A stretch of 64,000 nt of DNA from Chrysopilus asiliformis (taxonomy: Eukaryota; Arthropoda; Insecta; Diptera; Rhagionidae). The stretch is from the NCBI GenBank assembly GCA_964034945.1, contig OZ035962.1, forward strand, positions 103,046,784-103,110,783. The letters are read 5' to 3'. Positions 10,252 to 21,837 of the stretch are shown here, piece after piece. A program made the position numbers and the translations under genes. Below the pieces are notes generated by a model, which worked only from the letters and a program-made list of their open reading frames with translations, was not told the origin of the DNA and ran no database searches. Positions within the stretch are counted from its first letter, which is position 1; every line of letters begins with the position of its first letter.

Positions 10252-13200
10252 GTATGAAGTATTGCTATATGTGAAAATCCATAATAAATATTATGAACGT
10301 GTGCATAAAGATTCCAAAAACAGGGAATAAAAATCCAGCATAAAAAATGTCGTGAAAATATTGGAAAAAGTTCGATTATGGAAAACCTTTTTTAAACTTT
10401 TCCAGCATTTAAAAGCTGTCAAGGTATTACAAAAAACTACGGAAATCGAATTTGGGAAAATGAAATGGGGGTGTTTTAATCCAATTGCATTTTTACAAAA
10501 TTAGTTTCAATTACAATTCGATGTATAGCAAAGTTATGTAGAATAATATTCATTTTTGTTTAAAAAAAATACGAAAAAGACACAATAGTCAAATTTTTTT
10601 AAAAATAAAAAACAACAAAAGAAAACGGTTTTCGGTTTATAAATGTTTCCCGACATGAGGCGCCGTTTCTGAAAATCTTTTTATCTTATAGGGTTGAAAG
10701 AAAGGTAGTTGAATTAGATTTTGATGCATAGTTGGGGTGACGTCTATTTCATACACAGGGCAAGTTTTGCCATGCTGATTGCAGGTCAATCAAAAACAGT
10801 GGGTTTTGATGAAAAGATAAGAAACTCGTTGCCCTGCTGTTTTTAAAATTAATAGTTTTTGAAATGTCGTAAAATAGCTTTTATTTATTTGCCCTGCATT
10901 TCATATGTTACTAGTTATTTTTTAAATGAGATTTTCCTTTTAAATATTGAGGATCGTCATAGTAAGTAAGCTTTAGACGTTTTTTTTAATTTTTCAGTGA
11001 TTAGTATAACAGGGCCTTGATAATACTTATATTGGGCTGTAAAATCAAATTATTCTGTGCCATGCTGGAATATGAAATGCCCGGCAATTTGCCCTGCGTA
11101 TGAAATAGACGTTGGGGTGGCCATAGTTTTTTGTTTTTTCAGACCGGCACAAATGGCCGAAAACGGTTTTTTGCGATTTTCTCGAAAACGATGCGTCATG
11201 TCAAAAAATTTATGGAAACAAAATGCATTTAGAATATGATTTTGGATAACTTCTCCATACATCAACATGTAATTGAAATATTTCTTTACCCTTTTTCAGA
11301 ACAAAGGGAAGATTTTCTCTCAAAAATCGGTCGGTTTTTGTATAGTGTTTGATGATTGCCTCCAGGCAGTTGTAGCTTTTCTTATGAAAAAAATGTAGAC
11401 CCACGCAACTTATCGTACTAAAGTACAAAAAAACTTTTTTAAATTCTATGTTTGTTCTTCCGGCATCGCTTATTTATAACGCGGAAACAGCTCGACCGAA
11501 TTTTACTCCTGTTTCGTACCTACTCGGGGAGGGATACTTAAAGAATAAAATCATACGTGTCTGTCTGTCTGTCTGTCTGTTCCTCTTTCACGCAAAAACG
11601 GCTGAACCTATTGGCTTGAAATTTGTCATGAGTGTCTGTGGTAGTTCTGGTTCCAACATAGGCATACGTAAAAGTAACGCGAGGGATGGGGGGAGTAAGG
11701 GGAGGGGGTAAAGTGATCTCGAAACTTAGATCTTCCTCTATGTTACCCTTTCGCGGGGAAACTACTGAACCGATTGGCCTGAAATTTGGCATAGATGTTC
11801 GTCGGCCCGAGAGGTGGGCAGAGTAAGGGGAGGGGGTAAAGTGATTTCGAAACTTAGTTTTTGCGCTATGTTACCCTTTCGCGGGGAAACTACCGAGCCG
11901 ATTGGCCAGAAGTTTAGCACCAACATAGACCATAAAAAAAAAATAAATAAAAAATTGAAAAAACTTAACCCGGCAACGACGGGTATGCAAGCTAGTATAG
12001 GATATTTTATGTTGACCTCATCCCTCTTTTTCAGTACCCCTCTCCTGTTAGCTTTTGAATCGTTCCACAGATTGGGATATGGTTTTTTTATACAATAATG
12101 GATATCACAGAAAAGCATTTCCGATTAAAAAAATACTTGCCGTCACCCCACTTTTGTACTAGAAAAAGAATCACATTTCTGAAATACGAATATTAGTTAA
12201 AGATACGTTGATGCATTTGTAAAAAAATCATCGAATTTTCATGGAATTTGATGTTTTCCAGTAAGCATGTTCAATGAATGAAACGTCTTTTCAATTTATA
12301 TAATATTAAGAACTTTAAGACTTAAATACTGTTTTTCTACATTTTAATGGAAATTTCAATACTTCCGCAAACATCTACTTTAATAGAAAGTATCTTTTTT
12401 GAAGGTTAATGCAAAAAAGAAGAAAAAAACTAGAAAGCATTTCATATTTCAGCTTAATATCATATTATGTAGTAATAGTAGATAAAAGTATAATCTTTTC
12501 TGAATATTTTCCTGCATGTTCGCTCGTATTTGCCCTTAAAATATACAACTATTCAACCACTCTCAACTATTCTACATGATAGTTTTATTGTGTGGTGAGT
12601 GCAGATAGTCTGTTAGATTTTCCCTTTTATTGTATAGTCGTGTTCATTTTCCAGATGGCTTGGCTGCAAATGGACAATAGCACTTTCGTTCATCGCCTAT
12701 ATGCCCTATATAGCAGCACAATTCTATCCAAGGTTCTATACGCTGATACCGGCTGGCCTTGGGGTTGGATTTGGGGGTGGGCCGCTGTGGTGTGCCAAGT
12801 GCACTTATCTAACAATTGTCGCCGAGGCGTTGAGCACAATTTCTGGTGGTACTACAAAGCAAGAAGTCACGGTTGTGCGGTACTTTGGACTCTTCTTCGT
12901 GTTTTATCAAATGGCCCAAGTATGGGGCAATCTTATCTCATCAGCTGGTAAGTAAAATACTTGAAAACACTTTTTTTTATTTGCTAAATAAATCGATTAT
13001 TAAAGAGTTCGCTTTTTTTTGCAGTTCTTTCATCTAGCTTAGCAGTCGGTGACAGAAATATCTCAACGTCGTTGCTGAATGTAACCATCAAAAATGTTGG
13101 AGACATATGCGGGGCGAAATTCTGCCCTGGTGTTGATGCACAAGTGAATCCGAATTTAGTACCCCCAGAACCAGCTAAGATTCAAATGCTATCTGGGATA

Positions 13201-16200
13201 TTTTTAGTATGCATGATAATTGCTTGTCTTTTGGTTGTTTTTGGTGTCGATTCTTTGAAGAGGTAAGAAATTTTTTTGAAAAATCCTAACATTTTTTGCA
13301 TGGTAGAGTGAAATATGTCTAAGACGGAGCTTGGAATTTCTCCGCATTAATATTTTTTTTTTAAATTATGCCAACAATTTTCTATCTGTAGTTTTTCCTC
13401 AATTGAAAACTTAGAGACCTGGTAATAAAACAATTCAAAGCGGCAGCCGCGGAAAAATTGTCTTACACCACCAGTTTTTCTCAAACGAATTTTTCTGTCA
13501 CTTATTTTCTTTAGAATGCACCAGAAGTCGCGCCGGAGGCAAAAGTTTTAGGAAAAAGCATCAAAAACTTCATGATAAAATGCTCCGCAGGCGAATACAT
13601 TTTTAATAGAAGGAAAAACTTTTGAAAAAACTGCGCCGCGGGTGAAATTTTTTGATTTAAAGACTAAATTGAGTAATCCGGAACACAAATTTAGTTTCCG
13701 TGGCACCAGTACAACACGATTAATTCCGGGACGTATGGTCACCCTGTGTATAGTGGTGTTACCATAAACAAAAGTATCGAAATGCTCGAAATATATTCGA
13801 AATACCTACTTTTTGTCTCTATTCTCCGGTCACGGTAACTAAGCAATATTTTTTTCTACTTTATTGTTACCCTAGTAGGCATTTTAACCTTTTTTTTATG
13901 GTCCAGCATCCTCAATTTTGTATTTTAGAGGATTTCATTTATTATGTTATTCGCAAGGTCAATCGTGAGAATCGTCAGAATCGGCTCACGCGTTACAAAA
14001 AAAGAATAATATTTCATAAATTTTCTCAGTGCTATTAAATATGTATCCGCTTTTAATTATATTGTTTTAAAGTGGCTTTACAGATTTTGATTTTTCTGCC
14101 ATTTTCATGTTTTAAATTCGATTATCGTTTTTTCCTGAATTTAAGACGACCTGCTGACAATAGTTGGAAAACAACATTTTAGCTCAAAAGTATGAAATTA
14201 ATTAGTGCAAAGTTTTAGTTTGTAACGCAATGCTCATGGTTTATGCATGCTTCAACATCCTGTCACCGTTTACAGTGGGTTTAGATGTTTAACAAAGTTA
14301 AATCCCTATGGAAATTCGTCGACTTTCGAGAAAAATTTAAAATCTCAGAAAATTCGACACTTTGCAGATATACATTGATAGAAATATCTTATAACACATG
14401 TGACAGAATCAATTCCTTTCTTATGACGGCCGACGTGGGGATTCGAAGGCAATCCTTCAATTCAAAAATCAAATTGAGATGTCTGTCGTCTGGTGTCTGA
14501 AAGGTCGATTTTTTCGAATTTTCTCGTTTACTCTAAGAAATTTCAACCCGGTAATTGGATTGTCTTTTACTGTCAGATCTTTTACTTTCAGTATGGGTTA
14601 AAGTCTATCGAAAGCCATTCCACCGGAAAACTTGGGTGATGTGAATATTCTTTGATTGAAATATATTATGATATCCATTTAAGGGTTTAAAAATACGTAC
14701 TTAGGTTAGATGAAAGTAAGTGATGTGTTATAGAAAATTGTATTAAAGCTAGGATGACCATGCGTCCTGGAATGGCCGGTACAGTCCCGGATTTAAGCGT
14801 GTTCCAGGAACTGAATTTTTGTCCCGGAATTCTGCGCTCTAGATAATAAACTACGATTCGATAAGTTTTCGTCGTGACTTGTTACGTACCCTGTTTCGTT
14901 ATAATTTTATTTCAGGATTTATTGATTTAATTATATTGTAATTTTGCTATCTTTTTTTTTGTTCGAATTATCCTGTTAGAATTGTAGCTGTTGACTAAAT
15001 AAATAAAAAAAAGTGTTGTAATTTCTCAAAAACTAAACAAGTTGACCTCGAGACCTAAAAAATTTCGCTTGCAACACATATTCCTCAGAAATTACTGCAT
15101 CTAGCGGATTTTTCTTTTAAAAAAATTGTCTGATGCGCGTTTCAATAATAATTATAAATTTTTGTTGTTTTGGAAACAGAGGAAACATACTGCATATTTT
15201 ATATAATTACAAACAAACATTGAAAAAAACCTCTTTTTTCTCCGATCAAAATTTTTCACTATTAATTTCGAAGCACTCAAAATTTCCTAACCCGGCCTTT
15301 ACACGCGACTGTAAAGTCTGTCAGTAGCACAGACTCCAAATGTCAAATTACTGACAACGAATTAGAAGACATTTAGCGAACTGGCAGTCAGTTCATTGTC
15401 AAAATGTCTTTGTTTGTAACACAGCTACAGTCCCTCGTATTCCAGAGGCATGAATTTTGCTCCTATGCTTCATTATTTTAATTATCTCGTTCCTAGTTAG
15501 TCTTCTTTCGCCAGTCTGAGAGTTCTAAAAGTTAAAAAATTATTTAAAACAAGTGAATTCATAATAATTTTACCTCAAATTTACCTCAAATTTACCTCAA
15601 ATTTACCTCAAATTCTTCATTTTCCGCCATCTTCAAAGTATAAAATGTCAAATTACTGGCATGTCTGTACTGACTACAAAAATGTCCCGTCAGTCTGTGC
15701 CAGTAAGCATTTACACGAGACTGTGTCAGCTCTACAAACGCGTGTAAAGGCCGTGTAACATTCGCCGCCTAAAATTTTTCCCAGATTCAGACAAAAAATT
15801 AAATATGGTCACCTAATTAAAGCACATATGTATATTAAAGGTGTTTTTAAACGCCATAGTGAACCCAACATTAGTTAAATCCAACCAAGCAATATAAGAA
15901 AACGGTTTTAGACCTTCTGTAAATACTCTTTGAGGGGGGAGGCGGGTGAAAATTTCTGGTTACGCCACTGATACGCCGTTTTTTCCTTGTGGTCTAGAAA
16001 ATCAACTGAACCAATAAATAACACATGCTGAAACTCAATTTGCTGCACTCGATATTAGAGTCATTTTTGGGTCCTTCGGTGTGGATAATTCTGAATCTAG
16101 AAGTAGTTTAATTGGATTAGGTCTAGTTTTTCACATACATAGGATTAGTTATAAATATCCATCCACACACTTATGAACCAATTTACAAATAACACTGAAT

Positions 16201-18398
16201 ATCTGAAAAACTAGAGGTAATCCTGCGAAACCACTACCAGATTCGGAATCTGCGACTCCAAATTATCGAAAATGACTCTAATATTCAGTGCACAAAAAAA
16301 AAATCTGACATATGTATTCTGTCTGTGTAATTGGTATATGATTATTTGTTGTTTTAGATATAGCAAGAAATCTCAGGACTCAACCAATGACTTAAGTGGA
16401 TTTAAATTACTGGCTGTGACTGTGAAACTCCTGAAGGAACGATACCAGCTTCTTATACTGCCAATTACGATGTTCATTGGAGCCGAAGAAGCATTCATTG
16501 CCGTTGACTTCACTGCTGTAAGTCGTATATTCAAGTATATTTCGAATTTTATAATATTTAAGGTGCATCTAAAATTTCCACGTATTAGAAATGGATCATA
16601 ATTGCATGAGCTTAAATCTTTAATACAACTACTATATAGGTATACCAAAAACTAGAATCGCTCAAAGCTATTTCAAACGAATTTTTGAAAATTTCAATTT
16701 CCACCTCCTATGTGAATTTTCGGTGAACTAAAAATACATTTCTCTACTTTGAAATCATATATAGATATATTGAGTTTAAATTCCACATATGTATTACGAT
16801 GTTAAACTTTCAGGCGTTTGTGGCATGTGGTTGGGGAATTTCACGGATTGGATACGCAATGATCTGTTTCGGGATTGCTAACGCTATTGCGGCGGGTATT
16901 GCCGGAGCCCTTGCGAAAATTGTAGGGCGGATTCCTATTATGATAACGGTTTTCTTGACCCATGGAGCTTTATTAATCTGGATGCATGAATGGACAGCAG
17001 TTGAAAACGATTATTGGTCATACTGTACGATGGCAGCATTGTGGGGCGTCGCGGATGGCGTCTGGCTGGTTAATGTGAATGGTAAGCTATAAATTTATAA
17101 TTAAAAATAATTGAAAAAAACCAATATACATTTTTTTGAGAAATCTAAAAACAATAAAAACAGTTAGAAAAAAAATCAGCAAAAAAAATATGTTTTTGAA
17201 AAGATTTCATGATAGAATTAAAAACGTTTAATGTCGACGTAATGGTCTGTCAATAAAACACATCACACTTTTAGGAGGAAGACAAGAGTACTAATCACCT
17301 TACAAAAATCCTGAAAAAGAATGACGAAGGAGGGGTGGGGGTTGAGGAGGGGGGTGGTTCGAAAGATGTAAACGTGATGCATTTTGTGGACAGACACTAA
17401 GTTAAATTACCAGCTACATTTTTTTATTATTCAAACGTCCTTCGATTTGTCACGTTTTTTATTTCGCCAAATTTTGCGTCGTAAATCGAAACGTCGCATA
17501 TCAAGTTCTTCTCGTTTTTCTGTATTTTTTACATATTGTGAAAATTATTATTAAAGGCAAAAAGATCTGAAGCATGGCAAAATTTGTAACAATTCAAAAA
17601 TTTCATGATTAAAATTTAAAAAAGCTTTTTCTTTTAAGAAATTAATCAATTAATGGGCTTATTCACAAAATGTAAGTCTCTGCTTTCTCGTGTCTTTATT
17701 TTCATACGCGGAGAAAAAATAATAAATTTAACTATAATAGGAAATCGTGACTATTATTAAAATATATCCTTTCAATTACAAAATTGTTAATTTCAACTAC
17801 AAAAATAGTCAATTTAACCAGAAAATAGTAAATTTTAATATTGAGTACTTAAATTTATTACAAAAACATCCGATTTTGACTTTTTCAAGTTTCAAACCTA
17901 TTATTTGTTTGGATAACTTCTATTGAGAACAGTTCGATGTTTCAATAATTAAACCAACTTTAATTGAAGCTTTCAACCAAGCTTTTTTAACATTCGAATT
18001 ACCATAAAAAATTTCCTTTAGAAGCTTTCGCTATTCTCATCAAAATTCCCCAATTTCAGCTTTTAGTGGGATTTTGTTCCCTGGACAAGAGATTGCCGCT
18101 TTTAGTAACTTCCGGCTTTGGGAATCAACTGGATCTGTGATTGGCTATATTATAAGTCCCTTACTTTGTACATCAACCAAATTACGGTATTTAATGGTCC
18201 TCATGATGATTGGACTCGTTGGGTAATTTTTAAATGTTTTTTCCTTTTTATTTTCTATTCTTACCTGATGTACATTTCAGATATGGAGCAATTGAGTATA
18301 TAGAAAGGAAGGAAAAAGGACTTGTCGATAGAAAAAACGTTGAATTAGTAGAGAAACCACAACAAATAATGAACAACAATGGAACAAATCACTTCTGA
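9937..18398 (+). CDS. UNC93-like major facilitator membrane protein (7 exons)
   Basis: Exons: 9937-10251, 12655-12947, 13025-13262, 16358-16517, 16814-17081, 18060-18222 and 18281-18398. All have GT-AG junctions with agreeing phases and give 514 residues from ATG 9947. The order of signatures fits the UNC93 family: a hydrophilic N-terminus, a first membrane segment (about 46-62) followed by NLQSSVNSD, IRWLGCKW after the second helix, then GGPLWCAKCTYLT, MFIGAEEAFIAVDFTA, ACGWGISRIGYAMICFG and the late TYR-less helix region before GYGAIEYIER. In worms UNC-93 regulates a two-pore potassium channel, and vertebrate UNC93B1 escorts Toll-like receptors. Which role applies here cannot be read from the sequence. 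The family's length is about 450-550 residues, so the gene looks intact. A possible start further upstream is discussed under exon 1. Confidence 0.93.
10740..11111. mobile_element. MITE with 8-bp target duplication, in UNC93-like intron 1
   Basis: Left end CGTCTATTTCATAC and right end GTATGAAATAGACG are inverted, with AGGGCAA continuing both arms. The 8-bp TTGGGGTG occurs immediately outside each end (10732-10739 and 11112-11119). An 8-bp duplication fits the hAT superfamily. The ~370-bp element codes for nothing. It sits inside an older repeat that continues on both sides. Confidence 0.7.
11120..11430 (+). repeat. Old interspersed repeat related to the DINE-1-like family
   Basis: The segments TCTCGAAAACGATGCGTCA and AGAATATGATTTTGGATAAC, then CTCCATACATCAA, are diverged versions of the interior of the A family. 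It is the host sequence into which the MITE at 10,740 inserted. No coding potential. Confidence 0.45.
11531..11995 (+). mobile_element. Non-autonomous Helitron carrying satellite-like units
   Basis: The 3' end is textbook: ACCCG-7 nt-CGGGT hairpin, ATGCAAG, CTAG (11992-11995), then host T. The 5' end is diverged and only approximate. A GTCT microsatellite lies at 11560-11582. The body contains about two and a half copies of a unit (CGCGGGGAAACTAC, CCGATTGGCCTGAAATTTGG, AAAGTGATTTCGAAACTTAG) that is the reverse complement of the ~163-bp satellite monomer at 60,941-64,000. It lies in intron 1 of the UNC93-like gene. Confidence 0.78.
12655..12947 (+). CDS. UNC93-like exon 2
   Basis: Acceptor TTTTCCAG at 12654 and donor G|gtaagt at 12948. 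Codes for residues 102-200: WLGCKWTIALS, then a hydrophobic run with IPAGLGVGFGGGPLWCAK, and FYQMAQVWGNLISSA at the end. The GGGPLWCAKCTYLT block is the most family-typical stretch in the gene. Confidence 0.93.
13025..13262 (+). CDS. UNC93-like exon 3
   Basis: A 77-bp intron separates it from exon 2. Codes for a loop with two cysteines (DICGAKFCPG) and possible N-glycosylation sites (NIS, NVT), as expected for the extracellular or lumenal loop in this family, then the hydrophobic helix IFLVCMIIACLLVVFGV. Ends at AG|gtaaga. Confidence 0.9.
13440..13745. repeat. Decayed interspersed repeat in UNC93-like intron 3
   Basis: GC-richer than its surroundings, ending in GGGACGTATGGTCACCCTG. Related words recur near 6,207, 14,756-14,830 (GATGACCATGCGTCCTGG), 49,140-49,365 and 60,105-60,170, so this is an old dispersed family. 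Its ends and superfamily are not determined. Confidence 0.45.
15291..15755 (+). mobile_element. Harbinger-type MITE, copy 1, with TAA duplication
   Basis: 465 bp flanked by TAA on both sides (15288-15290 and 15756-15758). Terminal inverted repeats read CCCGGCCTTTACACGCG at the left and the complement of CACGGCCTTTACACGCG at the right. A 3-bp TWA duplication with GGCCTTT-type ends matches the PIF/Harbinger superfamily. An 11-bp unit (TTTACCTCAAA) is repeated four times near 15,571-15,614. Non-coding. A second copy in opposite orientation is at 19,750-20,205. It is inserted in an older repeat within intron 3. Confidence 0.75.
16358..16517 (+). CDS. UNC93-like exon 4
   Basis: Acceptor GTTTTAG at 16357. 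Codes for the central cytosolic loop (SKKSQDSTNDLSGFKLL) and the helix starting the second half, with MFIGAEEAFIAVDFTA. Ends in phase 0 at GCT|gtaagt. The preceding intron is 3.1 kb and hosts a Harbinger-type MITE. Confidence 0.9.
16814..17081 (+). CDS. UNC93-like exon 5
   Basis: Acceptor CTTTCAG at 16813. Codes for AFVACGWGISRIGYAMICFG and further helices through WGVADGVWLVNVN. Donor G|gtaagc at 17082. GWGISRIGY is conserved across UNC93 proteins as I recall them. Confidence 0.9.
17706..17890. mobile_element. Decayed MITE related to 6,567-6,844
   Basis: Starts ATACGCGGAGAAAAAATA and repeats AATAGTCAATTTAAC-type words; the right end is not recognisable. It lies in the intron before UNC93-like exon 6. 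Confidence 0.4.
18060..18222 (+). CDS. UNC93-like exon 6
   Basis: Acceptor CAATTTCAG at 18059. Codes for AFSGILFPGQEIAAFSNFRLW, a glycine-containing helix with GYIISPLLC, and LMVLMMIGLVG, the last predicted membrane segments. Donor GG|gtaatt at 18223. Confidence 0.88.
18281..18398 (+). CDS. UNC93-like exon 7 with stop codon
   Basis: A 58-bp intron precedes it (acceptor TACATTTCAG). Codes for YGAIEYIERKEKG and a short hydrophilic C-terminal tail ending in NGTNHF, with TGA at 18396-18398. Confidence 0.88.
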
Positions 18399-18443
18399 AG
18401 TAATAGTTTTTAAGTTTAAGTTAAGTAGTGCGTATGTAGATAG

Positions 18444-18449
18444 AATAAA
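18444..18449 (+). terminator. Likely polyadenylation signal of the UNC93-like gene
   Basis: AATAAA lies 46 bp after the stop codon. It is followed about 20 bp later by a T-rich stretch, the usual arrangement for cleavage and polyadenylation. The 3' UTR would be very short, about 65-75 nt. Confidence 0.5.
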
Positions 18450-18604
18450 TTGTAAATAACAAATTTTTTTTTGTACCATAAAAAAATATATTTAAGATTT
18501 GAAAATCGCGCGATATAACTTTTCCTTGTCCTTCCCATACAATCGAATAGTCTTTTACGATTTTCTCGAAAATGGTACATCAGCTGTGTTCTTATCTCGT
18601 CCAG

Positions 18605-19736
18605 TAGGGATGGGAGAATTCGTTACTTTCATTACCCGGTATTAATTCGTTATTTCAACAAAAGTAACGAATACCTAATATTCGTTACTTTTACTCAAAA
18701 CCCGGGCGATGACGCCTAGTGGTCTATCTAGTAGGTGATGAGAACAAACCCCTACGATAAATAACAAAATTATCAGACAAATCAGACAATAAATAACAAA
18801 ATTATATTTCCAAATTCCTATCGAAAAATTATAAGTACAGAAAAATAATATAAATTTATAACTTGTAATATATGCATGCAAAAACTTGCCATCCATAGAA
18901 CATCCATACAGTTTGTTCCAAAAGTTTTCCCTCAATCGAATATGAATATGAATGAATGAGAAACGATTACGATGCGAATTGAGACATATATTCAGTTTAG
19001 AAAAATTCGTTTCTTTGTATTCGGTTCGGAAAAGTAATCAAAACAAAATGCGTTCTTGAAACGAATACTTAATATAGTTGATTCGGTTCCGGGTAATATT
19101 CAATCGTATCTTTAAATTTGGAGATTCGGTTCCGGGTAATAGCCATTCGTATGTAGTCAATTTGGAGATTCGGTTCTATGTATTCGGTATTATTTCATGC
19201 ATAAGCGAAATGAGAATTAAATACAAGAATTGATGATTGCGACTGGGTATCTGCAAACACATCTACCAAAAGCGGAGAGGGAAAAAACAAAACTATGAAA
19301 CAAAACTATGAAGCGCGTCTGACAATAGGAAGCAGAAAGGGAAAGACAAGTGCTCGACCGATCGTTCTTCTGGCACGCTTAATGCACCCATGCTTATAGC
19401 ATGGACTTCTGTAGTTTACCCACACACAGAGATGTTTTTATCTTCGATATAGAGCAACAAGTGAACGGAGATGGTGTATTTGCATTGAAGCGTGTATGAA
19501 CACACTAATACCCATGATAGCGAAACAAAGAAAAAGAGAAAATCTTACTCATTTTGGCTATCCATACAGTATTCAGTCAATACAATATGCGCAACTGAGT
19601 ATGTAACGAATTGCAACTGAGTATGTAACGAATTGCAACTATGTAACGAATACATTTCTTAAGATATATTCGGTACTGACTTTAATTTTAAGTAACGAAT
19701 TTTAATAACCGAATACGCATTACCCGCCCGCCACTA
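18605..19736. mobile_element. hAT-like non-autonomous element with 8-bp target duplication
   Basis: The 8-bp TCGTCCAG flanks the element exactly (18597-18604 and 19737-19744). The ends, TAGGGATGGG at the left and the complement of TAGTGGCGGG at the right, are imperfect inverted repeats of hAT type. The ~1.13-kb interior repeats GTAACGAAT/ATTCGTTAC words, concentrated in both terminal ~100 bp, and includes a small tandem of TTGCAACTGAGTATGTAACGAA near 19,588-19,640. No transposase frame. It lies just past the UNC93-like 3' end. Confidence 0.7.
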
Positions 19737-19749
19737 TCGTCCAGAGTTA

Positions 19750-20205
19750 CAGGGCCTTTACATGCGTCAGTAGAGCTGACACAGTCTCGTGTAAATGCTT
19801 ACTGGCACTGACAAGTCTGTACTGACGGGACATTTTTGTAGTCAGTACAGACATGCCAGTAATTTGACATTTCAGACTTTTAAGAGGGTGGAAAATGAAG
19901 AATTTGAGGTAAATCTATTAAATTATTATGAATCCACTTGTTTTAATTAATTTTTTAACTTTTAGAACTCTCAGACTGGCGAAAGAAGACTAACTAGGAA
20001 CGAGATAATTAAAATAATGAAGCATAGGAGCAAAATTCATGCCTCTGGAATACGAGGGTCTGTAGCTGTGTTACAAACACTATGTTACAAACAAAGTCAT
20101 TTTGAAAATGAACTGTTCGCTAAATATCTTCTAATTCGTTGTCAGTAATTTGACATTTGGAGTCTGTGCTACTGACAGACTTTACAGTCGCGTGTAAAGG
20201 CCGGG
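19750..20205 (-). mobile_element. Harbinger-type MITE, copy 2, with TTA duplication
   Basis: 456 bp flanked by TTA on both sides (19747-19749 and 20206-20208). It is the reverse complement of the element at 15,291-15,755 over essentially its whole length but lacks most of the TTTACCTCAAA expansion and has its own short duplication around TGTTACAAACA. It begins only 13 bp after the end of the hAT-like element. Confidence 0.75.
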
Positions 20206-20208
20206 TTA

Positions 20209-21008
20209 GTAAATCGGTATTTTATGGGTTAAGAATGATCAAAATTTGTTTGGAATGCAGACGTATTACAGAACTTCCCATACTTTCAGTGATTCTCTTC
20301 ACTGCGTTTGAATGCGCTGCTTTACGGTGAACTATCAAAGCGGTCAAATCCCAATGAAATAGCGTTGGATTTTTTACAGAAAGTGTGTTTTATTTCTAAA
20401 AAATGTGGAGTTCGGTGGTTATTTTACGATAGTGAGGAAGAAGGTAACATTCAACACATGAAAAATATGAGAAAAACCTGGTCTGCTCCTCAGTACATTC
20501 GGTATTTTAAGAGTTCGCTTGCTTTCAGCAACTGCGGACAATGCAATGGTATGCGATGCTATGCGATGAGCTGTCGAACCGGACTTTTTGCTAACCTTGT
20601 TTGTTGATTTTTGGGGATGTAGACGAGTTTAGGGTTTTTCCGTGGCTATAATGAAAAAAGAACAAAATGAGAACTATGAGGAAGTCCCTTATGATGCTTC
20701 AAATCCGTTGGAGCTTTCAAGTTCGATGTAAAATCATTCAATGAAGTTAAGAAATATTTAAAATGAACAAATCAGATTACTGAGTTCATATCCTGCGAAA
20801 TTGCTTGAAACGCAGGCCCTGTGGACTAATATAATACCAAAACACTCCGCTGTGGCAAATTTTTCACAGTGCGATGAGTCGCGCGACTTTCATAATCGGG
20901 ATAGTAATTTTTGTGACACTCTAATCACTCGCAGATAGATGCGGGATTGAAAAGACGTGAGCGTCAGTAGTCACAGACTTACCAGAAGCCGTAGCCGCGA
21001 CATAATCT
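20209..21008. other. Gene-free spacer between the two genes
   Basis: The 99-codon frame at 20,308-20,607 begins from an unremarkable context, has no recognisable domain and no splice support, and is not called as a gene. The rest shows no clear repeat ends. Confidence 0.4.
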
Positions 21009-21242
21009 GTGTTAAGAAAGTTTCGCACCATACCGCGAATTTACGTATAAAATATAATTCTTCTCACTTTATTTCAGCAGTAAATGGTCGTCTAACGTCC
21101 AGAAAAAAATTAAGAAAATGATCAGTAATCGTGGTTGGAATCAAATTTTAGTATATTTTTTAGAAAAAAAAAACAATATTGTTTCAAACTTTCCGTATTT
21201 TAATGTTATCGTAGTGGTGCGAAACTTTCTTAACTTAACACA
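21009..21242. mobile_element. Short MITE with ~22-bp terminal inverted repeats
   Basis: Left end GTGTTAAGAAAGTTTCGCAC, right end GTGCGAAACTTTCTTAAC followed by TTAACACAC. The ~230-bp interior is non-coding. A target duplication was not readable with confidence, so no superfamily is given. Confidence 0.6.
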
Positions 21243-21260
21243 CTGTACTTGCCGCAGTTA

Positions 21261-21661
21261 AGGTGATGGCCCAATAGAAGCATTGCTTGCTTTACTGGTT
21301 TTGGCTATGGAAGCTTGCGCAATGCAAAAGCGTTCGTAGCAATTCTCAATTCGAGGCCATATTTATGCGCTTTGACAGTTCTAACAATTGAGTTTTTCAC
21401 CCAATCGATGGAATAAAACAAAAGTAACAAACAAAATGCATTATAAATACTTTATAAATTAAATTTTATTGTTAAAATGTTTGCATAAATTTTTTTTCAC
21501 TCAAAAGATATATTTTAAATACAACAGAATTACCAGATGTCAAAGCGCTCATAGTAAAGCGTACATTGTGCCGAGAGATGCTTTACTTGCTGTTATCGCC
21601 TCAAATGCTTCATCAAACCAAAGTAAGCGAAGCAAGCAAAGCTTCTATTGGGCCATCACCT
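21261..21661. mobile_element. Harbinger-type MITE, second family, with TTA duplication
   Basis: TTA flanks both ends (21258-21260 and 21662-21664). The inverted ends are AGGTGATGGCCCAATAGAAG and the complement of CTTCTATTGGGCCATCACCT, followed by GCTTGCTT-type sequence on each side. 401 bp, non-coding; the frame at 21,469-21,678 runs out through the right end and is a shadow. Confidence 0.7.
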
Positions 21662-21837
21662 TTAAATGCCCGCCATGACTTCCAGAATATGGCTCTTAGT
21701 TTATAATTTTCCCGGAGAATCTGTGGGCTATGATTTTTGTAAATTATTTTTCTGATAATATCAAAAACGCAAAATTTTATATGTAAAATACGCTAAATTT
21801 AAGGAAATTCGCCCTATAAAACTTACATTCTTCAACA

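Noticed and set aside
12592..13037. Frames of 63-119 codons in three registers
   Set aside because: Only the register that splices at 12,655 and 12,947 continues the UNC93-like protein; the others overlap introns or read the wrong frame.
20308..20607. 99-codon plus-strand frame between the two genes
   Set aside because: No domain, no homologue I recognise, and no supporting splice or polyadenylation context.
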